Made by a program: the position numbers and the translations under genes. A stretch of 64,000 bases of DNA from assembly GCF_029962835.1 (NCBI RefSeq), contig NC_080590.1:62866001-62930000 (forward strand). The letters are read 5' to 3'. The notes under the pieces were generated by a model that saw only the letters and a program-made list of their open reading frames with translations, had not been told where the DNA came from and did not search any database. Shown here in pieces: positions 34,327 through 47,290 of this stretch; positions within the stretch are counted from its first letter, which is position 1; each line of letters opens with the position of its first letter. The stretch is from Magnolia sinica (taxonomy: Eukaryota; Streptophyta; Magnoliopsida; Magnoliales; Magnoliaceae).

Positions 34327-35330
34327 GCAAAGCTTGTGAGCATTGTCAGAAATTACGAGGGTTATCCCATTGAAATATGATGCCATTGAACCCAATTCTT
34401 ATCATTGAAGCATTTGATTGTTGGGGCATCGATTTCATGGGGTAATTCCCCCAATCCTTTGGAAATAATTACATCTTATTGGTAGTAGACTATGTCGCTA
34501 AGTGGGTCGAAGCGATCCAGTGTTAGAATAATGATCATAAAATCGTCATTCGATTCTTAAAAGAAAATATCCTTTCCTGGTTTGGAACACCTCGAGCCAT
34601 CATTAGTGATGGAGGTTCACATTTTGTAATAAGCCATTTGTGAACTTAATGAAGAAATATGACATCTCTCATAAAGTGAGCACTCCATACCACCCGCAGA
34701 TAAGTGGGTAAGTCGAGATTTCCAACTAGGAAATTAAACAAATTCTGTAAAAAACGGTTTACCCTGACCATAAGGATTGGTCAATTCGCTTGACTGATGC
34801 CTTATGGGCTTACCGTATAGCTTTTAAGACCCCCATTGGAATATCTCACTTCAGACTCATCTATGGGAAAGCTTGCCACCTACCTATGGAGCTGGTGCAT
34901 AGAGTCTACTGGGCTATCAAAAATCTAAAATTTATTTTGCACAACACTGGCTCGCTGCGTAAACTTCAATTGAATAAACTCAAAAAAATCCAGAACGACT
35001 CTCATGAGAACTCGAGAATTTACAAGGATAGGATGAAGGTGTTCCATGACAGGAACATCATTCGGAAATCATTCATTACCTGTTAAAAAGTCACTCTATA
35101 CAATTCTTGGTTACATCTTTTTCTGAAAAAACTTCGATATCGTTGGACTAACCCTTTCACTATTACTGATGTCTATCCTTATAGGGCCGTCAAGATAAAG
35201 AATCTGACAAATGAAAATATTTTCAAACTAAATGGATATCGTTTAGAGCCATTTGTTAAGAAGTTAGATTCAGAAGATATGTCCATACCTCTGATTGATC
35301 CTATGTATCAGGATTAACCTCCTTATCTGA
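34327..35330 (+). pseudogene. E3 integrase core and C-terminal domain
   Basis: Starts with the zinc-finger cysteines C-E-H-C-Q (34335-34346), then WGIDFMG with the first catalytic Asp (34422-34440), DYVAKWVEAI, and SDGGSHF with the second Asp (about 34603). A frameshifted STPYHPQ region follows, then DALWAYRIAFKTPIG and YGKACHLPMEL, and a KVFHDR end (34790-35086). Stops occur (for example FMG followed by TAA). Integrase would insert the cDNA copy; this one is dead. Its histidine half lies at 27811-28223, separated by LTR2. Confidence 0.87.
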
Positions 35331-36439
35331 TAGGTGTAGTAAGGTTTATAGCTTTTATATGATTTAGGATTAGGATAGTTTGCTTTTAGTTTGTTTAGTC
35401 TTCATGCTAACTCTTTTGATGTTGAGAACTTTGGAAAAGCTTCAATTCTCTTTCTTTAGGTACTACCTTTCCATCACTTCTCCCTTCTTTTCGTTGTCTC
35501 ATGTGCATTGCATGATAATATCTTTTATATTGAGGACAATGTAGGTTTTAGGTTAACGGGTGTAGATTAGGTAAACCAATCAGTATTTTCTTAGTCTTTG
35601 AGCAAAAATTTTAAAAATTTTCAATTTTTTAAATTAAAAATATGTTTGGAAAATAAAACTTTATGCACTTAAGAATGTTTTGAGTATGATGATAAGATGG
35701 AGATTGAATTTTGAATTGTTGGAGTTTGATCAATTGAGTAAACTATCACTTTAGTTCTTGCATCTAATTGTCTGAGAGGAAGTTTGAATATTATATTGAC
35801 CTAAATCATAAGACACATTCAACCTATTTTTTGTGAATTGTGTTAGAATTTCTGATTGTTAGTATGTGAATCATTGATAGATGTTGAGAATTAATTCTGG
35901 AGAATTTTATCTACCTTCAAAAGATGAAAAGAACCAGTTAAAAAACAGAGAGATAGACAAAAAGGTCACGTATGGTGAAAAGAATGGAAAATAATAAAAA
36001 GATTGAAAAGTAATGAAAAGAATAAACAGATTGAAAAGAATCAATAAATAAAAGTGACCGTCGATATAAAATCAAAAACTGAAAAAAGAAGGAAAAGGGG
36101 GTAAGTTCGGAATTAGAACTTGATTATTCAATTAATCTTGAGGTGATGAGCATGGCTAACATTATGAAATTATAGTATTCTTATGGAAGGTAAGTTGAAA
36201 TTCACTGAGCACATTGAGAAACTTGATATATGAACTTATGCTCTTAAGTGATTGATAAAGAACCAATTTGATTGATTACTCATGTGATTAGGCTCTAGGT
36301 TTTTAAATTTTCACTCTCACTTCTTTAGATTATAATCATTTATACTTGATTGCACAAAAGTTTATTTTTGAAAAAATGTTTGGACATTAAGAATTAAAGA
36401 TTATGTCACGCATGTTTTGCTCGAAATTAGTAGAATTTT
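35331..36439 (+). other. E3 3' untranslated region, no gene
   Basis: AT-rich DNA after the pol stop with no ORF of note. It contains aaaagaat-type purine runs at 35940-36060 and the catgttttgctcga word shared with E2 just before the polypurine tract. Confidence 0.5.
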
Positions 36440-36451
36440 GGTTGGGGGGTG
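36440..36451 (+). promoter_or_regulatory. E3 polypurine tract
   Basis: The purine-rich ggttggggggtg is directly adjacent to the LTR start TGTTGAG. This is where the plus-strand primer for reverse transcription would sit. Confidence 0.65.
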
Positions 36452-37946
36452 TGTTGAGTGTTAAATATTACATATTTTCCCCCATTTATATCTTGGTTTT
36501 ATGAACATGTTAACGCTTAATGGATATATTTTATATGTGTTTCTAATGCAAGGTGAATCTAAGAGCTTGGATTGAAAAGAATGTTAAAAGCATGTATTGG
36601 ATGCTTAAGAATCACCAAGGCAAAAGATGGATCTTGGAAGGCCAAGAATGAAGAATTCACATGCCAAAGATCCAAGGAAACTAAGTACAAAGGATGAAGA
36701 AAAGGCTGAAGAAGATTACTTAATTTGTAGCAGAAAACAGACAGGTTCGATCCGGTCGAAGCCAACTTTGGTCCGACCAAAATCGTACAAAATAGTCCAG
36801 CAACCAACAATAAAATTCAGAGTTAATTTGGTTCAACCAAAGGAAGGATTCGGTGCGACTGAAAGTATACACAAAGCTCTAGCAAAGAACGATGAATTTC
36901 AGAGTTAATTCAGTTTGACCGAGGATTAATTCGGCCTGACCGAAACTTAAGTTCGGTCCAACCGAACCCAAGTTCGGTGTGATAGAAATCGGGCAATTGC
37001 TGAAACAGAATCCTGTCATGATTCAAACTTGATTTGGTTTGCTCAAAGATGACTTCGGTCTGACCGATGCATAACGCGGTTGCATAAATTTGAGGCGGTC
37101 TCAAGGTTGGTTTGCAAAAATTCCAAGGTGGTGCAAAAGATACTGTTTTACAATTATAAATAGGAGTCCCTAGGACGTCCCAAACCATCTTCTAGGGATT
37201 AAAGAGTGGAGCTAAAGGGTGAAGAAGCCTCCTAAGAGTTTTTCTTCCTCTTCCTTAGTTTATTTTCATGTTTTATTTAAGAATTTTTGGTTTAATCGTG
37301 TCTATGGTTAACTAAACCTTTTAGCTAGGGTTAAGAGGTGAAGCTTGTAGCGTGTTGAGATGTTTATCTTCCTTTGATTCTTGCCTATGTTGAACTTCAT
37401 TGAATTCTAGTTTGATATTAAAGAAATATTTTTAGTTTTCTATGATTATTGTGACTCAAATTACAATAGATGCTGTGATAGCTTTGGATATATTCTTTTC
37501 TTATTTTGAGGTTGTAAGATTGGTAAATCTCGTTATTCACCATTACCTCTTGGGCATGGTAGGGTGATGGAATCTCTTCTAATCATCACAATTCTCCTCC
37601 ATTGAGAATTGGGTTAATGAAAAGTTTATATTTGATTTAAATTGCTTTATCTTCCAATTGGATAGGTTAGGACTCCAATTCCAATTGTGTTCCTTAAATC
37701 AAGTAAGGTAGCATCTTGATAACTACAAGTGGATCCTTGGCACCCTAGTTCCTACCTTTAAATTCATAAGTTTTAATCAATATTATTCACGCTCACTTTC
37801 AATTATTTTAGAATTCAGATTTAGATCTTCTTTTAGTTCTAATTCTAGTTATTTTCAGCATACGTACAAGTTTAGTCCCTATGGATTTGACCTCGGTCTT
37901 ACCGAGTTATTACTACATTGTGACCCTACACTTGGGGTTGTGAACA
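36452..37946 (+). mobile_element. 3' LTR of E3
   Basis: It starts TGTTGAGTGTTAAATATT and ends GTTGTGAACA. It matches 7256-8728 throughout, including the TATA box (37155-37162) and the TTCGGT..GACCGAA cluster (about 36740-37065). The flank ctcat (37947-37951) is the target duplication. E2 RT sequence resumes immediately after it on the opposite strand. Confidence 0.9.
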
Positions 37947-37951
37947 CTCAT

Positions 37952-38960
37952 CCATTGATTATCGAATATAGGGTAGATGATACCCACATCCTCTAATTTC
38001 AACACCTCCATCTTAACAACATTCCTCATGTTTGGATTTAATTAGTGTTGTGGTTGCCTTGATGTTTTGGCATTCTCCTCTAAGTGTATTAGGTGAGTGT
38101 AAATCACGGGATCAATTTCCTTGAGATCTGCAATAGTCCATCCTATGGCACTCTTATGGTTCTTAAGAGTAACAATCAGGTTGCTTTCTTGCCCATCATC
38201 CAAGTGGAAATAAATAACTATTAGATATGTGTTTCCTTGACCTAAATAAACATATTTCAGCTTAGACGATAATGTTTTTAGGTCAAGCTTCGGGGGCTTG
38301 ATGCTACATGGTAGAGGCTTTAAGTCCATAATGGACAATTTTTCAAAGCTTGGCCTCCATGAGTTAGTTTTAAGTATCGGCTCAAAATTTAATAAAGGGC
38401 TTACTATATTCAATATAATGTGATCGTCAGAATCTATAAAGTGAGCAATATAGGCTTTAAAGGGGTCAGAGATTGTAGTCAATAAGAGCTCCTCCTCCAC
38501 CAGTGTGTCAATCATGTTTACCTTGTGGATCTCATCTGCACTCCTAGGTTGTTTACAGAGATTAAACATGTTCACCTCTAAAGTCATGTTCCCCAAGGAT
38601 AGCTTCATCACTCCATTTCAGCAATTGATTATAGTATTTGAAGTGGCCAGGAATGACTGTCCTAGGATGAGCAGAATTTGAGTGCTAGCATTTATAATGG
38701 ACTGTGTGTCTAAGATGATAAAGTCTACTTGGTAGTTGAACTTATCAACCTGGATGAACACATCCTCAACTACCCCTTCGGTATACGAATGGATCGATCA
38801 ATAAGTTGTAGGGTCTTCCAGGTGGGTTTTAATTCACCAAGCTCCAATCATACACTTAGTAGGGTATGAGGTTAACATTTGCCCCTAAGTCTAGTAAGGC
38901 TTATTTAATATGAAATTTCCTTATGATACATGAGATCACGAGATAATCGCACTCACTTGT
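37952..38960 (-). pseudogene. E2 RT start and protease
   Basis: 38020-37952 encodes the beginning of RT (V-G-I-I-Y-P-I-F-D-N-Q-W). It stops at the E3 target site and continues at 7250. 38611-38042 is open for 189 codons: MKLSLGNMTLEVNMFNLC, then acidic text, then LKPLPCSIKPPKLDLKTL, and a YFHLDDGQESNLIVTLKNHK segment ending LEEN. This is the protease-RT connector of Athila-like pol. The retropepsin core lies above (about 38960-38640), with VDKFNYQVDFIILDTQS and ILGQSFLATSN, and is interrupted by stops. Confidence 0.8.
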
Positions 38961-40680
38961 TCTGTCAAAAAGGCTTTCTTTTTCATATATAATTTTTGTT
39001 TAACCATGCAAAGGTCCTTAAGAAACTTGGCATAGGAGGGAATTTGCTTAATCACATCCAATAAGGGATTGTTGATTTTGACTTGTTGGAAAATCTCCAA
39101 GATATCCTGATTCTCTGATGGGCATTTTGATGAGACATGGCATTGGGGAAATGGAGCCACGAATTTGTACCGATGCATCAACTCTTTGTCATATGGGGTA
39201 AGGCTCGATCCATTATCATTCTTAGATTGATCTGAATGCTTAGGCATGACGGCCTTTATCGGTGTAGTCTTGTCTATTTACTTTCCACTTTTAAGAGTGG
39301 TGATAGCTTAGCTTGTTCCACATCTGGGTTAGGAAGATTCAAATCACTCACTTCATATTGTCCTTTTGGATTAGGCAGAGGTTGGGTTAGAAAGGTCTAT
39401 TTCTTCCTAACATTCAAGTGTGATTTAATCCTTACAATTGACGTTTTAAGATCACTTATGGCATATATGGTGGTCTGATTGAATTGTATTTGACCTTGTA
39501 TGAATGCTTGTAGGTGTCCTCAAGGGTCCTCTTTTGTGGTTGCACTTGTGGTGCACTTTGAGGTGTAGAGGCAGGTCCTAGAGGAGGAGTGCTTGTATTA
39601 GCGATTGGCCCATTTCTCCAACTGAAGTTGGGATGATTCCATCAGTTAGGACTGTACGTGTTATAGTTTGACGCATCGAATTAGCGTCGGTAAGCATTCA
39701 TGGCATTGACTTGAGCTTGCAACATATCTTGAAAAGCTAGTATTATAGGACAATCATTTGGAAGGTGTGCATCACTCTCGCATATGCCACATACATTTTT
39801 CACATATGCATTAGTGAGTTGGATCGCTTCCACCTTCCTTAGTTACATGTCCTCGACTCTTCGAGTGAGATCCACAACCTTTGCATTTACATCGTTGTCC
39901 TCCTTGAGTATGTATATTTTCCCTTTCTGTTTAGGAGTAGGCTTGGAGTTGCTTAATTTGTCGGTGGTATCCCATGATTGTGCATTTTCAACTAATCTAT
40001 CAAGGTAATCCCATGCCTCCTCTGGATCCTTTCTCATGAACTCACCATTGCACATCATCTCAACAAATTGGTGCATATTTGAATCTCTCCTAACATTGGA
40101 AGAATATTTCATCTTCCTTTTGGGAGAATTCATGATGGTGCACCTTAAGGTGTTGGTTTTATGAACCGGGAAGAACTTTTAAGGAATTCTCGGGTCATCT
40201 CAGCCCATGTGCCCATTGAGCGCGGCCTTAGCAAATGGAGCCATGACATGGCTCTCTCCTTTTGAGAGAAGGGAATAACTTAAGTCTAATGATGTCTTGA
40301 GAGACATTGTTATAATACAAAGTTATTACAATCTCATCAAATTCCTTTATATATAGATATGGACTTTCTGATTCAAGTGAATGAAATTTGGGAAGGAGTT
40401 AGATCACTCCCGGTTTGAAATCCAGGTTACCTACATTAACTAAAAAAATCATATAAGATAATGTGGTTGTTCTTGCTGATTGTAGGTAATCTCTAAAAGT
40501 TCTGACTAGAGGTATGTAGTGTGCCTCATTCTCATCATGCAACGTCCTAACTGGTGGTGTGTTTCACACATGATTCTCATTAAAATTTTGTCCAGTTTCA
40601 ACCATATTCTCCTTAAAGTATGGCTCCTGCTCAGGCATGTTTGGAGCATTCACAGCCATGGTTTGAGATAATTTAAGCAT
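38961..40680 (-). pseudogene. E2 gag with zinc knuckle
   Basis: 40133-39843 reads HQFVEMMCNGEFMRKDPEEA and WDYLDRLVENAQSWDT, clearly the same gag as E3 at 9253-9903. A perfect CX2CX4HX4C knuckle (CGICESDAHLPNDC) lies at 39791-39750. Upstream, at 40680-40140, shifted frames give KLFPSLKRR and EMTREFLK. Downstream, 39247-38936 is the linker toward protease (VKINNPLLDVIKQIPSYAKF). Many frameshifts. Gag would form the particle and package element RNA; this copy is dead. Confidence 0.83.
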
Positions 40681-41106
40681 ACTCAAATATTTTCTAACTT
40701 GACGGTGGATGGAAAGCCTACAGACTAAACCTCATTCACTGATAAGTCACTGTATATGGTCCCTTACCCACTTGGGCATGAACCAAGTACAAGAAACTAA
40801 GTCCTAAACCTAAAAATTAAATCCTACAATGGAAAAGCTATTCTAAGCTAATTAAACTTACTAGAAAGCAATAAAGAGATCTAAAAAGAAATAAGAAGTG
40901 GGGAAAGGGGTTACCAATTTAGAGGACTAGAGCTATAGAGTTTTACAAAAATGAAACAAAGAAAACCGTTGGTATCTAAAACAAGAAATAACAATTCAAC
41001 GAAAAACCTAGCCTAACAATTCAGAAATTAAAACCCCAAAAATTGAGCCCTAGGTTAGAACTAGAAACTAGACCTAATCTAAACCTAAGTATTCTCAGCA
41101 CAATTG
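40681..41106 (-). other. E2 leader, no gene
   Basis: Non-coding stretch between primer-binding site and gag, the counterpart of 8754-9252 in E3. Confidence 0.45.
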
Positions 41107-41125
41107 GTCCCCAACAATGACGCCA
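41107..41125 (-). promoter_or_regulatory. Primer-binding site of E2 (tRNA-Asp type)
   Basis: On the minus strand TGGCGTCATTGTTGGGGAC, six bases inside the LTR end. It matches the tRNA-Asp-complementary site of Athila-type elements with a few transitions. Confidence 0.78.
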
Positions 41126-41131
41126 AAAGCT

Positions 41132-42496
41132 TGATCGAACCTTAGCGTTGACAACCCCAAGTATAGGGCTGCGATGCAGTAATAACTTGGTAAGACCAAG
41201 GTCAATCTATAAGGACTATGGTGATAATACACTAAGAACTTAATCTAAGGATAATGATTTGCGTGGGTTTTTAATATAGTGGAATAAAAGGGTTGTAAAA
41301 ACAATTAATAAAAGGACTAAGGATTTAGGAATCCCTAATCAATAAACTTTGAATTTAATTTGTCTTCTTGAGTTGATAACTCAACTAGAACTGGATTCCA
41401 ATCTGTTCTAATTGGAAGATAACATAGTAATGTCAATCATAAACATCCAACATAAATTAGAATCATGATAGGCTTGATCTCTAACAAAGATCTAGGTAAT
41501 CATATCGTAGGGAATTCAAAGCATCTAATGTACCGGGAGGCGACAATAGATCAATTAACTTTACAGTTTGATTCATTCTCAAATTTTGGAATTCATTCAC
41601 ATCCAATCATAATTCAACATAAAAACTTTAACTTTCATTTAAAAATGAATTAACTATTAAATATCCATCAAAAGGTTCATCGTTTAGCCTTAGCTAAGAG
41701 ATTAGCCAAGCATGACTAACATCTTAAACAAAATAAAAAGAAAAAATAGAAAAAAAAATTATAACCAAAGGATTTTGAAGGAAGGATGATTCTGAAGACG
41801 CTTTGCTACCCCTAGGTCTCTCTTCCAAGCTCTAATTTGTACTTAAGAAAGCCTAAAACACATCTTTAATTAGACTTGATTCGCACTGACTTCAAACTGA
41901 CTTTAAAAAAAATTACACTTTGTTACGCTTTGGTTGCACTAACTGTAGCCTTTAGTCGCACCAAACATCACTTTGGTCACATCAAATTAATTTTTTAATT
42001 GTAGCCGAATTTTCATTAATTTCTTCTGAAGTCTCTGTCTCTCTCAAGTCGGACTGAACCCTCCTTCCATGGCACTGAACATGTCATTGGTTGGACCGAC
42101 TGTCGAGCTGAATTAACTCTAAAAATCAGAACTTCTTGCCGGACTATTCTGTGCACATTCAGTCAGACCGAACCAAGCTCATGTGGGACCAAATAGTCTA
42201 TTATTTCTGTTGATGGACTTTGTGAATTTTCAGTCTTTTCTTCATCCGTTGTACTGATTTCTTTAGATCTTTGGCACTTGAAATCTTCAATAATTTTCAA
42301 TAATGACCACAAAATATAAAAGTCATCACTTGATTAGTCTTTGAGCTTTAATCCTCATTCTTAAGCATGATTTCATCTTTATTTCCTGGATTATCTCGCA
42401 TGTACAAAATATATGTTAATTAATCAATTTAGCATTTTAAATGCATGAAAACTAATGCAATTTAGAGGATAAATATGTAATATTTAGGCATTATCA
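41132..42496 (-). mobile_element. 5' LTR of E2
   Basis: On the minus strand it starts TGATAATGCCTAAATATT and ends GGTTCGATCA. It matches 2360-4262. The flank atgac (42497-42501) pairs with atgat (2355-2359). The LTR end shares the text ttattactgcatcgcagccc with the E3 LTRs, so both elements belong to one clade. Confidence 0.88.
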
Positions 42497-42501
42497 ATGA
42501 C

Positions 42502-43644
42502 TTCAAGCATTTCAAGAGCGGGGAAAGGAAGAAATCATTCTTTATGGTTGGTCATGGCTGCTTAGGATCGAGTATGGACCGACTTGCGGTGGAAGGTTAT
42601 GAGGTTTGATAAGGACACCTACTCGGATGCGTGCAATGGTTATGATTTTTTTTTTTTTTTGGGTTTTAGATTTTATTTTATTTATTATTATTTTTTAAAG
42701 TTTTTTTGAGATTAGAATGAATGTAGGATGCTAATGCAAATGCCCAAAAACTACAATCTCTTGGGTTCTGAAGCATCTTGTTTTTAGAGTCGGGTCATAA
42801 CTAGTGGAACTACACATCTCCCATGGAGTTGTCATTCTATGGATGTTGGATCACAGGAAGATCGTGCTCACAGGTGCTTTTTTGAGCTTTCTGAAATATT
42901 TGTGACTCAGGGGGTGTATATTTAACTTGGAGTCACCACTATCCAATTACTCTAATTTCCATAGTCGACTAGACCTTAAAGAAACCTTAAACTAGGGAAT
43001 TGGAGGACTCTCCACCTTAAAATGACTCCTGATCCATGACATGGAATTTTGGGTAAGGTACTACAATGATAAAGAGGGAAGATGTTATCCTCTCTGTCTG
43101 TACAAATGTACAATCTCTACTTCATAGGACACATCGAAATAAAGGGATTTGATTAGTTCTTGCATGTAAATGATGCAATAAAGTGTGTGAGATGTAGTGT
43201 AGCAAAGCGATGCCTACTTCAAGTGATGGACCGGGAAAGGCTTCTCTATCTGGACTCACTCACTTGGAGAAGCAGTTAAGGTTAAGTCAATTCAAGTTTT
43301 TGATGGGCAAGATCTGGTTTTCTGGCAAGTCGCAGAGCATACACTCGGACTAACTAGACAAGCAGGGTGGTTGTGAGTGGAGACGATGATGCACAAAACC
43401 AATGCAAGTTTAAATAGAACTAATCAGAGTTGGGAAAGTGGGAGACCGGGTTGTTGAAAGGATTGATCGGAATGGGTTGGATCAGTCTTTTAGATGGCTC
43501 AAGTAGGCTAAGGTTTAGGCTCGTTAGGCTAACTTGGGCTAGAAGGCTCCTCTCCTTTCACCATTTCTCTCCTTGGTGGTGGATGGCTTAGACCCCATTC
43601 TCCTTCTCTCACTCTTCCCTTTCTTAAGACTCTCTTAGTAATGG
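42502..43644. other. Retrotransposon-derived non-coding DNA (possible E1 leader)
   Basis: This is the right-hand continuation of whatever E2 inserted into. Joined to 2354 the minus-strand frame stays open for a short distance, so it may be the E1 5' region. Text such as ttggagtcaccac and ttttgggtaaggtac (about 42940-43060) is, from memory, common in leader or LTR regions of plant gypsy elements. No ORF with a domain. Confidence 0.4.
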
Positions 43645-45406
43645 TGTATAGCATCCTGAATTTTTATGGTCAGAGTTTGCACTCATGCCCGAGAAAACCA
43701 GGTGTTATTAATGTATAAATTGGATGCTTTAAAAATGGCACCTTATTTTTTTTCATTTGGATCACATCTAGATACATTTATGAAGGTAATATTCACGAGA
43801 ATAAAATCAACTATATTGATTATTTTATCAGAGTAAATGAATTTAGTAAATAATCAAATGCCCTCTTAATGGGAGCTTATTACATTTATCGAGTTCGCAG
43901 CGGAAGTATAAAACTAAATCATAAAACTATGTTCTTATTTCTTTCAGCATAGCCTTCCATAGAGAGATTTTCCTCTAGGTCTTCAATCTGTACGTCACCT
44001 GCATTGTTTGTTTGGTTGGAGAAGGTCAACCCCTACTCATAGTGATGGTTATCCTTTAAGATTAACAATAATTCAAGAGATTCATAAAAGTAATGTAAGG
44101 GTTCTGATACGTCCCATACTCCACTAATACGTTGGTATCAACATAAGCAAACAACCTACATGAGATGCATGCTTAGTAAAGTATGTGCAGCTCATCATAC
44201 ATAGTGATCATTACAATGTGAAATACAATTCATAGAAAACCTGGATCGCCCTGCATTCTCACACTATGGAGATTCACCGGCATGTCCAACGTTACTGTGG
44301 ATTTACGTGAACACCTTAAGGCGCACAACACATGAGTCAGATGAATAACGTGACACGATTTGTTCATGAAGCGATTATTTTCGACATCCAATCCTGGAAG
44401 TGATGTGACACTGCATTTGCGAATTACACATTGATTTGTGTACCACTACCCAAAACCCAAGGAATTACGTGACGACCAAGATGGTCTCTACCCAGAGCTT
44501 ATTACGTCCATGATAAAATAATTGAATCACTAGTTGTGATACCTCTTAACACATCACTTGCACTTATAGAGGGATAAATTGAATCACGACGGCTCTGGAA
44601 TATCAAGGCACATGCCCAAGCCTTAAAGATAAATACCACGAGGCTAATAACATAAAGAGAAGAGTGACAATGGTCAACTTAACACAGAGAAATCGGGGCA
44701 ATGGCCAACTTAATAAAGAGGAGAGTGACAATGGTCAACTCAATAAAAGAAGAGTAGCAATAGCTAACTCAACAAATAGAAGAGTGGCAATGGCCAACTC
44801 AATGAAGAGAAGAGTAGCAAGGGCTAACTCAATAAAATTAGTAAAGGAAAGGGCAATGCCTGTATCTATCGCTCCACATAAATTCATAAGGATCACTTGT
44901 AATTGACATCATATCATAATTCCTAAAAGGGTAGATAACTGTTGATGATAAATTAAATAATTGCATGAAGGAAATCATAACAACATGAAAACATAGTATG
45001 TAACAGGTAAGCCAAAGTATATTAACTTAAATTAAAGTAAGCTTAAAGGATAAAACTCTCACCTTTGGTTACCTTGATCGTCTGTTTAGATGCTAGGAAA
45101 CCTTATGGCCCAACTTTAACCTAATTTAGGTATTTTGAACTTTATTAAGATTAGGCCAAATCCTGACTTCCAATAGTGTTAAACCTAACTAGATTGAATG
45201 GAAATTTAGTTGATGTGTGATTAAACATGTTGTATACTATTTGACCGTGAACTTTGGTGTGATTTTCCACCGAGTCGGCTGTGATTGTTTCGATGGAGTT
45301 CTCCATCACCATCATTATGAAAACAAAGAAGAATGGAGGTTTGAGAAGAAAAGGGAAGAGAAGGACGGATTGGCCTTGTACCTGGCGTGAGCAGCAACCA
45401 CCTCTG

Positions 45407-45442
<36 letters not shown>

Positions 45443-47290
45443 TTCTTTCTTTCTTTCTTCTTCCTTCTCTCTTTCCTTTTTCTTTCCTTTCTTTCTTTTT
45501 CTTTTTATTTTTCTTTTGTTTTCTTTCTTTTCTTTTCTTTCTCTTTCTCTTTCTTTTTCTTATTTCTTCCTTTCTTTCTTTATTTTTCTTTTCTCTTCTT
45601 TTCCTCTCTTTCTTTTCTTTCTCTTACTTTCTTTCTTGCGGACAGTAGACCGCCGGAGTTGGAGCTCCCTCTCTCTCTCTCTCACGTTTCTTTTCTTCTT
45701 CTCTTCTTTTCTTTCTTGTGGGATGGCAGGCCCCTCTTTATAGCCAGGATAAACTCAGAAGGCCCTTGCATAACCTTCTTACGCGGCCAGGAAAATCGGA
45801 GAGTTTTCTTACGCGTCGCTACTTACGTAACCAAAGGGATAGAGATGCTGGTTTACAAGCACACACGTATGCGTTCACATGCGGGGCTGATGTGTCTTTG
45901 GTTGGTTTTGGATGGCCAACAAGGTGAACAGTCTGAATTTTCTAGTAGGCTAGTCATGGTGGGCCACAATGTCTCCAAACAGACGTTGTCTGTTCCCACA
46001 ACGAAGGCACCGATTCCGATTCTTTACTGGGGTCGGTGGGGCCCACTTCTGGTGATCTTTCAATGGATCAGGGTAGCCCATTTGCTGTGTAGGGTTTGGT
46101 TACGCCATGCATCAAAACCTGAATTGGATCCGCGTTTTGAATGGGCCACACCACTAATCAACGTAGTGCTACAGTTACCTGTCACTGTGAGCTCGTGCGT
46201 GTGCTTGGAACACATGGATGTAAGGTCTTGGATTTTTGCCAGCTTGGAGTTGGACATCCTTGGGGGTTACCTTTGCTTCAATGATTTGAGCGCATGTCCA
46301 TGCTTGCATTCGCACATGTTCAAGACCAAAATGAGCGATGTGGGGTCCACCAAAACCACCCGAAAGAGTGAAAGTTTAAACTTTAAAGAGTGGGGACTGA
46401 CCTCGGCGGCACGTAGGCCAAAAAAATGCATTCTGGGACAGTCCTGGGAGGTGCCACCATGGAATTGGTTGTGCCACCATGGAAAATGGACAGCAGGGGG
46501 CAGTTCCACCATGAAATCGGTGGTGCCACCACGCCCCCCTGTTCAGCAACTTTCTTCACTTTCGGATTTTGACAGTTTTGATGCACTAACGTCAAAAATT
46601 TATATCTTTTGACTTACAACTTTGATTAAAGTGATTAAAAATCTATATTGAATCTTCATGAGTCTAGTTTCATATAAAAATAAATAATAAATAAATAAAA
46701 TATTTAAAAGAAGTCAAGTGTAGGGAGTTTTGGAAACTATACTAAAAATCTTGGTTTTAGACAGCTAGTACTTCCAGAATTTTTATAGAACTTGAAATGT
46801 AAAGAAATTTGGTGGGGATAAAGTAGACATAATAATGAACTACTAAAAAAATAATAAAAATAATATAGTAAATAAAAGTTTCAAAAATATTATATGAAAT
46901 AAACTTATTGAAACTGAACAACTTTCGCAACTACACGTTGTCGATGGGCCGCGCATATCTTTTTCATCTTAGAGTTTTTATACTCGGCATCTTCTTAGAA
47001 ATTTCTTCTAATCATACTAGAAATTATCCTATATGATTAAATTTAAAATTTTAATTTTAGTATATTTTACTAAATCAGATAGTTTCAAGTATAGTTGAAT
47101 TAGGGTAATTATAACTGAATCATCATTTTCGCTAGTTGCGAATAGTCTACACTATGAACTTAGCTAATCCAAACCCTACTACTTTCTTATAAGAAATCTT
47201 AATACTCAATTCATTCTAGAAATGCCCTGATTATCCAAATAAGCTCTAAACCGCTTGTTAGTGGGTCACTAAATCCAAGATTATAGAAAG
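43645..47290. repeat. LTR-like sequence, probably chromovirus family, orientation unresolved
   Basis: It begins TGTATAGCATCCTG, which read on the minus strand is an LTR-like end (ATGCTATACA). About 44020-43990 in minus orientation has the word gcaggtgacgtacag, seen near LTR 3' ends here. 45400-45720 is a CT run. 46445-46535 has four close words ggtgccaccatgg. The long ORF at 45281-46612 runs through the CT tract and is not a gene. The right boundary is unclear. Confidence 0.4.
45408..45720 (+). repeat. Polypyrimidine (CT/CTTT) tract
   Basis: About 310 bases of almost pure C and T with (CT)n and (CTTT)n blocks. It creates long spurious Ser/Phe/Leu reading frames. Confidence 0.95.

Noticed and set aside
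45281-46612. 443-codon plus-strand ORF, the longest in the window
   Set aside because: It runs through a polypyrimidine tract that cannot give stops in this frame and then through repeat-type gtggggcccac text. No domain, and a shadow frame overlaps it. Treated as chance.
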